Shown here: in pieces, positions 10,106-19,706 of the stretch
How the letters are laid out: each line of letters starts with the position of its first letter
Numbering within the stretch: the stretch's first letter is position 1
NCBI RefSeq assembly: GCF_025917315.1
Contig: NZ_CP080627.1
Span: 372,001-436,000 of the forward strand
Length of the DNA: 64,000 nucleotides
Direction of reading: 5' to 3'
Source of the DNA: Halomonas qaidamensis
GTDB lineage: Bacteria > Pseudomonadota > Gammaproteobacteria > Pseudomonadales > Halomonadaceae
The notes under the pieces: generated by a model
The model's database searches: none
What the model was told of the DNA's origin: nothing
The model's input: only the letters and a program-made list of their open reading frames with translations
Position numbers and translations under genes: made by a program

Positions 10106-11364
10106 ACTGTCAGTGTGGCGACATCGTAACGCCAGGATTGTTAGCGCTCTTTGAAGCACGTCAGCGGCTTATTGACGCTGCTACGCCACTTAACGGCGTA
10201 GAAACGGTTTCTCTTGAACAGGCGCCAGGGCGCGTGCTTGCTGAGGCAGTCGTTGCGCCTCTTGATATGCCTGGGGTCGACAATAGCGCGATGGATGGTT
10301 ATGCGCTGCGCTTGGCTGACTACCCATCGGCTCGCCAGGGGGAAGGGTTGCCCATTATTCAGCGCGTACCGGCTGGGGCGGGCGTGATGTTGCTTTCCCA
10401 AGGCGGCTGCGCGCGTATCTTTACCGGTGCACCGGTACCTATGGGTGCCGATGTTGTGGTGCCGCAGGAGCGCGTCACGCTTGATCATCACGGGCATATT
10501 CATATCGAAGGCACGTTGGCTATGGGCGCTAATATTCGCCGTCAGGGCGAAGAAACCCGTGAGGGCGACCCGCTACTGGCAGTAGGCGAGTACCTCACTC
10601 CGGCATCGATTGCGCTGCTGGCAAGTCACGGAATAAGTGCCGTTACTGTTAAACGACGTTTGCGTGTGGCACTACTCTCCACCGGCGATGAGCTGATCGC
10701 CCCTGGTGCCCAACGATCGCCTGGGCAGGTCTTCGACAGCAACCGGGCAATGCTCAAGGCACTGCTAGCGCAGGCGCAGTGTGAGGTAATTGATCTTGGC
10801 GTCATTGCGGATTCGCCCGCGCCGCTACATCAGGCGTTTGATGATGCACAGCACGCTGCAGACGTGCTGATGTGTACGGGGGGAGTGTCGGTAGGCGAAG
10901 AAGACCACGTTCGGCCCGTTATCGAACAGCGTGGCGGGCTGCATTTCCATGGTGTCGCGATGAAGCCAGGCAAGCCCTTTGCGTTTGGCTATTTAGGTGC
11001 CGATCCTTTAGCAGCTACCCCGTTAATCGCGTTACCTGGCAATCCCGTCGCTTCGTTGGTTGGTTGGCAGCTATTGGCATTACCGTTTGTTCACGCCATG
11101 CAGGGCAGAAAAGTAGCGGCGTTGCAGTGTTACCCAATAAAAGCCGGTTTTGCCCAGCGCGGCCCCCGGGGGCGGTGCGAGTTATTGCGCGTGGTGGTGG
11201 ACGGTAGTAGCGGGGAACCTGTCGCGACATTAGCGGGTGGGCAGGGGTCGCATATGCTCACCGCCGCCAGCCAAGCCGACGGCTATCTGATGATTAGCCC
11301 CGACACAGAGGTAATGGAAGGGAGTACCTACCACTATTACCCCATTAATCAGTTCGCCGCGTGA
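10102..11364 (+). CDS. moeA: molybdopterin molybdenumtransferase MoeA
   Basis: Inserts molybdate into adenylated molybdopterin. The 420-residue length fits the family. Visible motifs are the N-terminal PGVDNSAMDGYALR, the TGDELI segment near residue 195, TGGVSVGEEDHV near residue 258, and GNPVAS near residue 315. ATG 10102 overlaps the moaB stop. A second copy elsewhere in the genome would be usual for organisms with a nar-linked moeA; that cannot be seen here. Confidence 0.95.
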   Translation: MNCQCGDIVTPGLLALFEARQRLIDAATPLNGVETVSLEQAPGRVLAEAVVAPLDMPGVDNSAMDGYALRLADYPSARQGEGLPIIQRVPAGAGVMLLSQGGCARIFTGAPVPMGADVVVPQERVTLDHHGHIHIEGTLAMGANIRRQGEETREGDPLLAVGEYLTPASIALLASHGISAVTVKRRLRVALLSTGDELIAPGAQRSPGQVFDSNRAMLKALLAQAQCEVIDLGVIADSPAPLHQAFDDAQHAADVLMCTGGVSVGEEDHVRPVIEQRGGLHFHGVAMKPGKPFAFGYLGADPLAATPLIALPGNPVASLVGWQLLALPFVHAMQGRKVAALQCYPIKAGFAQRGPRGRCELLRVVVDGSSGEPVATLAGGQGSHMLTAASQADGYLMISPDTEVMEGSTYHYYPINQFAA

Positions 11365-11421
11365 GCTTTGCTACCGTCTGCGGCGGCTGAGGTTGTTTGC
11401 TTGCTTATTCAAGGAGAGGGC

Positions 11422-11829
11422 ATGTCGTTACGTCAAAAACCGCGCACCTTGGTCTATGCCTGCTCTGGCTGCTCTGATGTTGCGCAGCTGGCCAATAGTG
11501 TTGCACTGTGCCTTGATCATGCGGGGGAAGCAGAAATGTCCTGCATTGCAGGCGTTGGCGGCGGGGTGCCCGGTCTTGTACGAACTGCCCAAAGTGGACG
11601 ACCGATCATAGCGATTGATGGCTGTCAGATGCACTGCGCTAGCCATTGTCTGGCGAATGCAGGGGTGTCGCCTACCAAACATGTGAAGCTTTACGAGAGT
11701 GGCCTTCGCAAGCGACGCGGCCAGTTTTATGACGAGCAAATAATCGACGACGTCACCGCAGAGGTGCAAGCACTGATTGCTCGGTTCCCCGTTAATGCCA
11801 ACGCCTACGTAGAGGAGCCTAAAAAATGA
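11422..11829 (+). CDS. DGC-domain putative zinc-binding protein
   Basis: A 135-residue protein with early cysteines (YACSGCSD), then DGCQMHCA and CLANAGV. The Asp-Gly-Cys motif is the signature of the DGC/putative zinc-binding family (PF08859 type), whose biochemical role is not settled. It sits between moeA and moaA and overlaps moaA by four bases, so it is co-translated with cofactor genes. A link to metal or sulphur handling for nitrate respiration is a fair inference. Start chosen at ATG 11422 behind AAGGAGAGG; the frame is open to 11368. Confidence 0.75.
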   Translation: MSLRQKPRTLVYACSGCSDVAQLANSVALCLDHAGEAEMSCIAGVGGGVPGLVRTAQSGRPIIAIDGCQMHCASHCLANAGVSPTKHVKLYESGLRKRRGQFYDEQIIDDVTAEVQALIARFPVNANAYVEEPKK

Positions 11830-12815
11830 GTACGTTAGTCGATGGGTTTGGCCGCACGGTACGCTATCTTCGCCTATCGGTGACTGATCGCTGTGACTTT
11901 CGCTGCGTTTATTGTATGGCGGAGGAGATGACCTTTCTACCCCGTGCCAAACTGCTCACCTTGGAGGAGTTGGCTACCCTTTCTCAAGCGTTTGTCGAGC
12001 TGGGGGTAGAGAAAATCCGCCTAACCGGGGGGGAGCCACTGGTACGTAAGGGCATACTCACGCTAGTCGAAAAGCTGGGCGAGCTGGAAGGCTTGCGTGA
12101 GCTAGCCATGACCACCAATGGTTCAGGGCTGGTAAAACATGCTGGAGCGTTGCGCCAAGGTGGGCTTGATCGGGTCAATATCAGCCTCGACTCACTCAAA
12201 CCTGAGCGTTTTAAGGCGTTAACTCGGACGGGAGATCTAAACCACGTCATCGACGGTATCCGAGCAGCCCGCCAGGCAGGGTTCAGATCCATCAAGCTCA
12301 ATGCCGTATTGCTGAAGGGGCGCAATGACGATGAAATTCTAGATCTCGTCAATTTCGCACGCGATGAAGACGTGGATATTAGCTTTATTGAGGAGATGTC
12401 GCTGGGCGCAATTAGCGAGCATCATCGCGGCGAAACCTATCTTTCCAGTGATGTAGTACGCGAGACGATCGAACAGCATTATCCGCTCCTGCCGACCACT
12501 GAAACGACCCTGGGGCCCTCTCGTTACTATCGTATGCCGGGTAGTTCGTCGCGCATTGGGTTTATTTCTCCCCATAGCCATAATTTTTGTGGCACCTGTA
12601 ATCGGGTGCGGGTGACAGCGGAAGGGCGTCTGCTGCTTTGCTTAGGTAATGAGCACTCGGTAGATTTGCGCGCCATTATGCGCCGCTATCCGGGCGACAC
12701 CCAGCGCCTAAAAGCGACCATTGTGGCGGCGATGACGAAGAAGCCTGAGCGTCATCACTTTACGACTGATGGTGACGTTCAAATAGTGAGATTTATGAAT
12801 GCCACCGGTGGCTAG
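11826..12815 (+). CDS. moaA: GTP 3',8-cyclase MoaA
   Basis: Radical SAM enzyme that starts molybdenum-cofactor synthesis by cyclising GTP. The 329-residue protein has the N-terminal cluster motif [10 protein letters not shown], a C-terminal cluster FCGTCNRVR...LLLC, and the C-terminal Gly-Gly pair needed for the second step partnered with MoaC. It ends the nar-mo operon. No strong terminator follows. Confidence 0.96.
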   Translation: MSTLVDGFGRTVRYLRLSVTDRCDFRCVYCMAEEMTFLPRAKLLTLEELATLSQAFVELGVEKIRLTGGEPLVRKGILTLVEKLGELEGLRELAMTTNGSGLVKHAGALRQGGLDRVNISLDSLKPERFKALTRTGDLNHVIDGIRAARQAGFRSIKLNAVLLKGRNDDEILDLVNFARDEDVDISFIEEMSLGAISEHHRGETYLSSDVVRETIEQHYPLLPTTETTLGPSRYYRMPGSSSRIGFISPHSHNFCGTCNRVRVTAEGRLLLCLGNEHSVDLRAIMRRYPGDTQRLKATIVAAMTKKPERHHFTTDGDVQIVRFMNATGG

Positions 12816-13228
12816 AGTCGCCTGGCCCGCCTTCCACCTTCCCTGTGTGCTAATCCGCTTTCCTGTGTGCTAACCCGCTACTCATCGCAACGTCTCCGCC
12901 CTTCCTTGTCAGCCCTTCATGACGCTTGATTCGACTGCTCCTGTTTAGAGTGCTAACAATATTATACTTTAGAGTGGTTTTTCATAAAAATTTTGCTATT
13001 TCAATTCGTGAAGTTGTTAATGTGCTCCTATAACTGGGCAAGATCAGTTAATAGGCGTTTTAGTTGCGTATACATGGTAGTGACATTTATATCTACGGCA
13101 GCTTAGGTGGGACGAAAGCGGCTTGCTTGTACAGCGATCGACGTTAATGCTGTTTATTACGCATCACCAGAATTAATAACGTTGATATTGATTATTACTA
13201 TAAAAATAAACGGGCAGTCAGCTTATTT
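12816..13228. other. intergenic region after moaA
   Basis: 413 bases with no convincing gene. It carries an imperfect tandem repeat of the unit CCTGTGTGCTAAYCCGCT near 12841-12880 and then becomes AT-rich towards the next gene. An unassigned open frame of 69 codons (13107-13316) runs into the next gene out of frame and looks spurious. The promoter of the downstream c-di-GMP gene is expected here but was not pinned down. Confidence 0.6.
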
Positions 13229-15724
13229 ATGCTATTCAATGTTTTGTCTGATCCCCAAGCGCTCAATGCCATTCAGGGCAAGCACGATATCCTGCTTGTT
13301 TTTATTTCATGGTTAGTCGCATTGGCGGCATCTTATGCGGGGTTGGATACCATCAAACTGGTACGCAAGGTGACTCATTCACTTTGGCGTAGCGTATGGC
13401 TGTTTGCAGGTGCCAGTGCCATGGGGTTAGGCGTCTGGAGCATGCACTTTATTGGTATGCACGCCTATCAGCTTGATTTTCCAGTGACTCATGCGCCGGT
13501 GGCTACTCTACTTTCGATACTACCCGCTATTTTAGGTAGCCTGAGTGCTATGGTGGTGCTTTCTCGTCCTGCACCTTCCCATCATTCTTTATGGTTGGCG
13601 GGGGTGGGGTTAGGGGTGGGTATTGGGGCGATGCATTATAGCGGCATGGCTGCGATGCGCATGCCAGCGGAGCTGTATTACTCTTTGAATCTCTTCTTAA
13701 TATCACTACTTGTTGCGGTTGTGTTGGGTATGGCAAGCGTCTATGTATACAGGCTTTGCCAGCAGGAGTGGGGCATACAGCGTTCAAGGCGCTGCGCTTT
13801 CATTGCAGCGCTGTGTGTCTCTATTGCAGTGAGCGGAATGCACTACGTAGCCATGCAAGCTGCTTGGTACGTACCGGATGGCCGTGTCTTAGTGTTGCCC
13901 ATGCACTCGCACTCTCGGTGGCTTATTTATCTTATCGGTGTCGTGGCGGTATTAACCGCACTACTCACCCTGGTAGCAACCGGGGTTCAGCGCCGTCTGC
14001 ATGCTAGTCAGCGCCATGAATATATGACGCAAACGCGGCTGCTAGAGGTAATATCTGCCCTTCAAGATAGCGTCGTTTTGCTTGATAACCGGGCACGCGT
14101 ACGCTTGTGTAATGCAGCCTTCGAGCGGTTGGTAGGTAGTACTACTAATCAGTTGGTAGGAGCATCAATTGCGCATCTTAACTACGCTCAAGATAGTCAA
14201 ACACTGAACGTGGAGATTCGCCAAGCGCTTGAGAAGCATGGCGAATGGAGTGGGATGATTAAGGCGATACGGGCTAATGGTCTAGGGTTTCCCGCTTGGC
14301 TGAGCGTTACGTGTGTGAACTACGCTGATAGCAATGAGCGTGATTATGTGGCGCTTCTTAGCGACCGCTCAGAAGAGCAACAGGCAGAGCAGCGTATACG
14401 CTATCTTGCCTACCATGACATGCTGACAGAACTGCCCAACAGGCGAGCTTTGCAGGCGCGGATTGAAGAGCTTGGTGCTGCTGAAAAAGCCGTTCATCAA
14501 CAAGCATTTTTAGCGCTGCTGGATATTGACCGCTTTAAACTGCTGAATGACAGTTTAGGCCAAGATATTGGTGATGAGTTACTGCGTCAATTGAGCAAGC
14601 GACTTCAGCAGTGGGCAGAGAAGGGGCTATACGCCGCGCGGTTAGATGGTAACGAGTTTGCTTTATTGGGGGCATGTTCAACCAACGATGGCGCTATCGC
14701 CCAGAGTGAAGTCTGCTCTCTAATAGATAAGGTGCTGGCCTCGTTGACCGCCGACTATGACCTACAAGGGCATACCTACCCTTGTAAGCTTAATGTAGGT
14801 GTACTGATTTTTAACCCCGTTAAGCGTGAGGGCAGCGCCCCCCTGTTTAAGCGAGCAGATCTTGCTCTCCTGGTAGCGAAACGTCTTCGTGACGGACAGC
14901 CGCAGTTCTTTCGTGCGGAGCAGGAGCGAGAACTTGAAGAGCGTCTGATGATGGAGCGTGAGTTACGTTTTGCAATCGAGAATGATGAGTTATGTCTGCA
15001 TCTACAGCCGCAAGTGAACGGTCAGCACGACGTCATTGGGGCCGAGGCCTTGCTGCGGTGGCAACACCCTCAGCGGGGGTTGGTGTCACCCGGTCATTTT
15101 ATCGCGTTGGCCGAGGAGACCGGACTGATCTTGCCCCTAGGAGAGTGGGTGCTGAAAGAGGGCTGCCGCTTGCTAGGCAAATGGCATCAAGACGCGCAAT
15201 TACAGCACTTGAAGCTTTCATTGAATGTTAGCGCGCGCCAATTCCAGCAGCCTGACTTTACTGACCAGGTGTTATCTATCATCGAGCAATATGATGCGCC
15301 ACCAGCGCGGTTAACGCTGGAGTTGACCGAGTCGCTCCTGCTGATTGACCCAGAGGGGACGATCAATAAAATGCAGCAGCTACAGCGCATGGGTGTCAGC
15401 TTTGCATTAGATGACTTTGGCACGGGATACTCATCACTCTCTTATTTAAAACTTCTACCGCTGGATACGCTGAAAATCGATATCGCTTTTGTCAGGGATT
15501 TAACCCTTAATAGGCAGGCGAGACCAATTGCTGGGACGATAATTACATTGGCAGAAAGCCTAGGGTTGGGAGTAATTGCAGAAGGTGTAGAAACAGAAGA
15601 TCAGCGCTTAGTGCTAGCCAACTTGGGGTGTCATGTTTATCAGGGTTTTCTATTTGGCCGTCCCACTCCTGTGGATGTATTTACAAATACATTAACGCGC
15701 CCGCTAACCCGCTTTTTAGATTAG
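13229..15724 (+). CDS. MHYT-PAS-GGDEF-EAL c-di-GMP signalling protein, probable phosphodiesterase
   Basis: An 831-residue inner-membrane protein. Residues 1-255 form an MHYT sensor with three motifs (MHFIGMHAY, MHYSGMAAM, MHYVAMQAA) over seven helices; this fold is thought to sense a gas or metal such as copper. A PAS-like segment (about 265-385) follows, then a GGDEF domain whose active motif reads DGNEF rather than GGDEF, so diguanylate cyclase activity is probably lost. The EAL domain (about 575-825) keeps EALLRW, NVSARQFQ, ELTES, DDFGTGYSS and AEGVET, so it should cleave c-di-GMP. The ATG at 13229 has only a weak ribosome site. Confidence 0.9.
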   Translation: MLFNVLSDPQALNAIQGKHDILLVFISWLVALAASYAGLDTIKLVRKVTHSLWRSVWLFAGASAMGLGVWSMHFIGMHAYQLDFPVTHAPVATLLSILPAILGSLSAMVVLSRPAPSHHSLWLAGVGLGVGIGAMHYSGMAAMRMPAELYYSLNLFLISLLVAVVLGMASVYVYRLCQQEWGIQRSRRCAFIAALCVSIAVSGMHYVAMQAAWYVPDGRVLVLPMHSHSRWLIYLIGVVAVLTALLTLVATGVQRRLHASQRHEYMTQTRLLEVISALQDSVVLLDNRARVRLCNAAFERLVGSTTNQLVGASIAHLNYAQDSQTLNVEIRQALEKHGEWSGMIKAIRANGLGFPAWLSVTCVNYADSNERDYVALLSDRSEEQQAEQRIRYLAYHDMLTELPNRRALQARIEELGAAEKAVHQQAFLALLDIDRFKLLNDSLGQDIGDELLRQLSKRLQQWAEKGLYAARLDGNEFALLGACSTNDGAIAQSEVCSLIDKVLASLTADYDLQGHTYPCKLNVGVLIFNPVKREGSAPLFKRADLALLVAKRLRDGQPQFFRAEQERELEERLMMERELRFAIENDELCLHLQPQVNGQHDVIGAEALLRWQHPQRGLVSPGHFIALAEETGLILPLGEWVLKEGCRLLGKWHQDAQLQHLKLSLNVSARQFQQPDFTDQVLSIIEQYDAPPARLTLELTESLLLIDPEGTINKMQQLQRMGVSFALDDFGTGYSSLSYLKLLPLDTLKIDIAFVRDLTLNRQARPIAGTIITLAESLGLGVIAEGVETEDQRLVLANLGCHVYQGFLFGRPTPVDVFTNTLTRPLTRFLD

Positions 15725-15773
15725 TGTTCTTGAAGCTTGTTTAGTAATGTTTTTTCTGTGTAGCGCTTTACTC

Positions 15774-16964
15774 TTAGATTTGAAACATGACCACTTTGTT
15801 TCTGCCATCTCGCTTGCCGACGTAAAGCATTTGATCTGCCTGTTTGATCAGCGACTCAAGTGTGGTCTTTTCGTTATGCGCCACTGCAATACCAATGGTG
15901 ATGCTCAAGCACAGTTCACTCATACCTTCCTTTAGCGGTAGCTCGGCAACCTGCTTTTTTAATTGCTCCGCCACCATTTGAGCATCCTCAGGTCCTGTGT
16001 TGGGTAAGGCCATCACAAATTCTTCACCCCCGAAGCGCCCGATCACATCCATAGGGCGAAGAGACTGCGAGCACACTTCTGCAATTTTAGTCAGTACCCA
16101 ATCGCCATGGCTGTGGCCCCAGGTATCGTTGATCTTTTTGAAATGATCGACGTCGATCATGAAGAGACTGAACGGCATGTTTTCATGTTGCGAGCGGTGT
16201 AACAACGCGGTAGCTAGCTTAATAAAATGGCCTCTATTATTGAGTCCCGTTAAAGCATCGCGCTCAGCGAGTGTGCGCAACTGGGTTTCCAGGGATTTTC
16301 GGTGGGCTATTTCCTTGAGCAACTTGCAGTTTTGATGGCGCTCTTCGTGAAGTAGCGAAAACTGCTTGCGCTGGAGGCTCTCTAAGCGCAGTAGAGCAAA
16401 GAAGCCCACCGCATTGGCCATAATCAGCAAAAGTGCGATACGAAGCGTGGTCATGGGTGTGATGTCTGCAAATAACACCGCAGAGACGATAAAGCCTGCA
16501 CTTAAATAGAGGCTTGCAAGTGTTACTACTTTCAGCAAATTGGGAATTAAGAGATAGAAAGCCATGGTAGCTACTACCACCGCTGTTGTCTGAGTAGACA
16601 GGCTATCGGGACGTAAGGGAACGATTAAAATAATGCCTGTTGCCAATACCCATAGTGGTAAAGCGTGTAACCAAGCGCTGTCTGCATAACCTCCCCAACG
16701 ATAAATGATTAAAGCCAGCGACAGGCATAAAACCACCACCACACACCGCATGGCGACCAACAGATAATATTCTTTGGTTAAGCCAAGCAGGCTGTAGTCA
16801 GAGATAGAAAACATACCAAAGATACAGGCTGCAACAATTAATGAAAGGCAGGCTTCAAACTGTACCCTTGAGGTGATGGATCTTCGGTAAGTTACTTCTT
16901 TGCTATCTTCGCAAAACTGGCCAGTCAGCCAATGTACTTGATCTGGCGTCGGTCTTGATGCCAA
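15774..16964 (-). CDS. membrane-bound diguanylate cyclase (GGDEF)
   Basis: A 396-residue protein with six hydrophobic helices (about residues 35-210), a short coiled linker (about 210-240) and a C-terminal GGDEF domain with an intact GGEEF motif. An RxxD inhibitory site (RPMD) sits five residues before that motif, so product inhibition is likely. It should make c-di-GMP. It converges with the MHYT-EAL gene, so a probable synthase and a probable phosphodiesterase are neighbours. The signal sensed is unknown. Confidence 0.92.
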   Translation of the reverse strand: MASRPTPDQVHWLTGQFCEDSKEVTYRRSITSRVQFEACLSLIVAACIFGMFSISDYSLLGLTKEYYLLVAMRCVVVVLCLSLALIIYRWGGYADSAWLHALPLWVLATGIILIVPLRPDSLSTQTTAVVVATMAFYLLIPNLLKVVTLASLYLSAGFIVSAVLFADITPMTTLRIALLLIMANAVGFFALLRLESLQRKQFSLLHEERHQNCKLLKEIAHRKSLETQLRTLAERDALTGLNNRGHFIKLATALLHRSQHENMPFSLFMIDVDHFKKINDTWGHSHGDWVLTKIAEVCSQSLRPMDVIGRFGGEEFVMALPNTGPEDAQMVAEQLKKQVAELPLKEGMSELCLSITIGIAVAHNEKTTLESLIKQADQMLYVGKRDGRNKVVMFQI

Positions 16965-17203
16965 GGCTCGGACTCCCTTTATAGAAAGCGATTTCTTCAG
17001 AATTCGCCCCGCGTTTTGCTGGTAAGGGGTCGTCTGAAACCGTCTATGGTAATTTGCTGCTTCGTCTAAATTAACCTGCTTCCATCGGGAAATAACAGTA
17101 TTTCAGAGGTTGGTTTCATGGTTTCCCCAAAATAGTGACTTCCCCTGACCCCAGTGTAGCTCCTAGTTTCGTAGGTGTTTCTGTCAATCTCTTAGAGGTA
17201 TCA

Positions 17204-17338
17204 ATGTTCCTAAAATTTCTGGGTCTGTGCGAGATAGTGTGCCGCTTCATTAACTGGTTGTTGGTGAAGCTGCTCCTCGCTTGCCTCCTTGCACCTGTGT
17301 GGATTTTTGCTTACCTCCTGTGGCAATTGCTGTTTTGA
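17204..17338 (+). CDS. small hydrophobic membrane protein, unknown
   Basis: A 44-residue frame starting MFLKFLGLCEIVCRF, followed by a strongly hydrophobic stretch (LLVKLLLACLLAPVWIFAYLLW) that would span the membrane once or twice. An AGAGG ribosome site sits at good distance from ATG 17204. The frame is open upstream to a GTG at 17135, but the extra residues are not hydrophobic and have no good ribosome site. No family recognised. Confidence 0.45.
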   Translation: MFLKFLGLCEIVCRFINWLLVKLLLACLLAPVWIFAYLLWQLLF

Positions 17339-17425
17339 GATATTTCGAATAACCCAGCTGTTTTTGTGATCGCCTCATTAAGGACAAATTTTTTTCGGTC
17401 TTAAAGGCCTCATGAGACGAGGGTT

Positions 17426-17453
17426 TTGTCGAAACGAAAATTATGATTATAAT
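17426..17453 (+). promoter_or_regulatory. sigma-70-type promoter of the UDG-like two-gene unit
   Basis: TTGTCG (17426-17431) and TATAAT (17448-17453) are separated by 16 bases, close to the sigma-70 consensus, about 70 bases before the ATG of the next gene. The word TGTCGAAA occurs at 17428 and again near 17490 and could be an operator; the latter is speculative. Confidence 0.6.
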
Positions 17454-17524
17454 ATTAACACTTTACGTTTATGTTTTTATGTCAGAAACTTATGTCGAAA
17501 AGATGAAGATATAAGGACACCCAT

Positions 17525-18604
17525 ATGACTCCCTTCCGCTTTAATGACATGCTTCATGGCTACTCCTTTGGCAAGACTGTATCGGCTGCGCTGTCTCTTC
17601 GGGAGATCTTAGCCGAGGTGGACGATATTGCGCGATTCGCGGCCCATACTTTGCCTACCCTGCTCTACACCGGAAATTATCCTCAGCAGAGCAGTAACGT
17701 GGTTCCTAATACTAAGATCGTCAGAGAGCGATTCACCACCATCGCCATGCGTCTACATGGATATGCTGTCCAAGACCGTTTTGAACTCCCAGAAGCGATT
17801 GGGCAGATGGAAGATGATGTCTTAGACTTTCGGGCCTTTATCGGTTTGGGAGTGATCGCCGTTGAGTATTACGGCGCCGATAGCTATTGGGCTTTGTCCC
17901 ATCTACTAGCTGTGGTACTAACCCGTTATAAGATAGAAACTATTCTGTGCGAACCGTACGACGAAGAGTTGGAGTTGAGTAAGGGCAATACGAACCACTG
18001 CCTCGGCCACCATGAACTGGCTCCGTTGATGCCTGAGGAGAAAAGCCACTTGAGCATCGATGAAATTGCCCTGGCAAGTGGGTTGAAACAGAGCAGTGTA
18101 AAAAATGCGTTGGCTAACAGAAATGAAAAGCTCAAGAAAGATACAAGCGGCATGGTGCCCGCTCGTGAAGCTATACGTTGGCTCTCAACGAAGCAGGGAT
18201 TTTGTTGGTCTGCCACGTGCCTCCTAATCGATGATTCTTTATTCCTTTCTGGAGCGCTTGCTAATAGTTGGCTTGAACATAATACCCCGTTCGAAATCTA
18301 CTACCGTGACCCTCAGCACATTGTCACTAGTTGGCAAGTGCCACGAAGCCACCTATGCGTGCTCGTCAATGCCAACGGCAAACGAAAATGTACGCTGATT
18401 CTTCCCTTTGCACCTGACCAAGAGATACTTTCTCTTGGACTGAGCGAAAAGAAAGATCTTAGCGATGAATCAACTAGCCATTTCTATAACCGCGGTTTCC
18501 CAGGAGGGCGGCCAGCTAAACTATTCCGAGTCACCGTGCCTTCCTTAAAAGTACTAAAGAAGGTCGTTGATCATCTCATGACCCGCTCCCTTTCTGTTAT
18601 TTAA
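17525..18604 (+). CDS. unknown protein with a possible internal helix-turn-helix
   Basis: A 359-residue protein that I do not recognise. A segment near residues 178-222 (LSIDEIALASGLKQSSVKNAL, then a stretch ending REAIRWL) looks like a helix-turn-helix. The N-terminal half is helical and the C-terminal half is mixed, ending in a basic segment with GFPGGRPAKLFRV. There is no signal peptide or membrane segment. The start has AAGGA and a near-consensus promoter. It precedes the UDG-like gene by 14 bases, so the two form an operon. A DNA-binding partner of that enzyme-like protein is a reasonable guess. Confidence 0.8.
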   Translation: MTPFRFNDMLHGYSFGKTVSAALSLREILAEVDDIARFAAHTLPTLLYTGNYPQQSSNVVPNTKIVRERFTTIAMRLHGYAVQDRFELPEAIGQMEDDVLDFRAFIGLGVIAVEYYGADSYWALSHLLAVVLTRYKIETILCEPYDEELELSKGNTNHCLGHHELAPLMPEEKSHLSIDEIALASGLKQSSVKNALANRNEKLKKDTSGMVPAREAIRWLSTKQGFCWSATCLLIDDSLFLSGALANSWLEHNTPFEIYYRDPQHIVTSWQVPRSHLCVLVNANGKRKCTLILPFAPDQEILSLGLSEKKDLSDESTSHFYNRGFPGGRPAKLFRVTVPSLKVLKKVVDHLMTRSLSVI

Positions 18605-18618
18605 CTCGCGCAGGAACC

Positions 18619-19395
18619 ATGCCAATGATAATTTTCAGTTGCTATGCTGACATCATTCGGAGTTTGCCGTATCTCGGCAACGCTGATCACTTGCCAGCAT
18701 CTCTTCTTATTGCTGACTCAGGAAATTATCAGACCTTTTATGCACCGTTCGAGCACATTAATCGAGAGGCCAGGATTACAATCTGCGGTATCACGCCAGG
18801 GCTGCAGCAGGCTCGCAACGCCCTCAACACTGCAAGCAATTGTCTGCAAAAAGGGATGTCCTACAGCGAGGCATTGGCCCAGGCCAAGCAGACGGCGAGC
18901 TTCAGTGGCCCAATGCGTAGTAACCTAGTCGCAATGCTGAACCATCTCGGTTTACCAGCTTGGCTTGGCATTGATGACAGCATGCAGCTATTCGACCGTC
19001 ATGCCCACTTGGTGCACTATACTTCGGCGCTGCGCAACCCAGTTTTTGTAAACGGCGCGAACTTCAGTGGCACTCCTGCCATGCTGAAGCAGCCAGCACT
19101 GAGGCAGCAAATTGAAACCTCATTGGTTGAGGAAGTTAAAGCCCTTCCGAATAACTTATTTTTACCACTTGGTCCAAAAGTGGCTGAGGTGTTCCAAATG
19201 CTGGTAAGACACGGCATTCTTGATCGAGCACAGGTGCTGGATGGAATGCCCCACCCATCGGGGGCGAATGCCGAACGTATCGCCTACTTCTTAGGTCGTA
19301 AACCCCGTGAGGCGCTGTCTAGCAAAGTGAATCCCGACAAGCTTGATCAGGCACAGCGAGATCTCCGAACAAAGATAGCCGCACTTGCCTGCTGA
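18619..19395 (+). CDS. uracil-DNA-glycosylase-like fold protein
   Basis: A 258-residue protein. Residues 50-62 (ARITICGITPGLQ) resemble the UDG-superfamily motif A region, LFLPLGPKVAEVF (about 174-186) resembles the central strand, and GMPHPSGANAERIAYFLG (about 209-226) resembles motif B with HPS followed by N. This suggests a member of the uracil-DNA glycosylase superfamily or a derived binding protein. The classical catalytic pattern (GQDPY) is absent, so uracil excision cannot be assumed. It follows the unknown HTH-like protein by 14 bases and is followed by a strong terminator, so the two make a closed unit. Confidence 0.7.
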   Translation: MPMIIFSCYADIIRSLPYLGNADHLPASLLIADSGNYQTFYAPFEHINREARITICGITPGLQQARNALNTASNCLQKGMSYSEALAQAKQTASFSGPMRSNLVAMLNHLGLPAWLGIDDSMQLFDRHAHLVHYTSALRNPVFVNGANFSGTPAMLKQPALRQQIETSLVEEVKALPNNLFLPLGPKVAEVFQMLVRHGILDRAQVLDGMPHPSGANAERIAYFLGRKPREALSSKVNPDKLDQAQRDLRTKIAALAC

Positions 19396-19410
19396 GACGG
19401 AATACTCCGC

Positions 19411-19458
19411 GTGCATGTGATACATGCACTTTGGCCAGCTCTCTGCTGGCCTTTTTTG
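19411..19458 (+). terminator. intrinsic terminator of the UDG-like unit
   Basis: GGCCAGC (19433-19439) pairs with GCTGGCC (19445-19451) over a five-base loop and is followed by six T. A second hairpin, GTGCATGT with ACATGCAC (19411-19429), lies just before it. Confidence 0.9.
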
Positions 19459-19630
19459 TTGAATAGGCTCAAGCATATTATCAGTTATCACATGTTTGAA
19501 AACGTTTCTAACTACGCTAAAAATAGAGAACTTTGCGTTCCTTCGATGCGGTTTAATAACTTCTCCATTTTTAGAATGATATTAGGTAAAACATAGCCAC
19601 AGTAGACACATGTTGAGCTAAGTCGATGAG

Positions 19631-19675
19631 ATAAGCAGGTGAGAGCAAGCAAGTGAGAGCAAGCAAGTGAGGTAA
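19631..19675. repeat. short tandem repeat
   Basis: The unit GCAAGTGAGA/GAGCAAGCAAGTGAG is repeated two to three times ahead of the small Cys-rich gene. It looks like slippage DNA; no function is evident. Confidence 0.6.
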
Positions 19676-19706
19676 ATATTTTAAAATTTTATTAGCGGAA
19701 GGAAAT

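Noticed and set aside
13107..13316. 69-codon frame ahead of the MHYT gene
   Set aside because: It has no ribosome site, no family and overlaps a clear gene in another frame.
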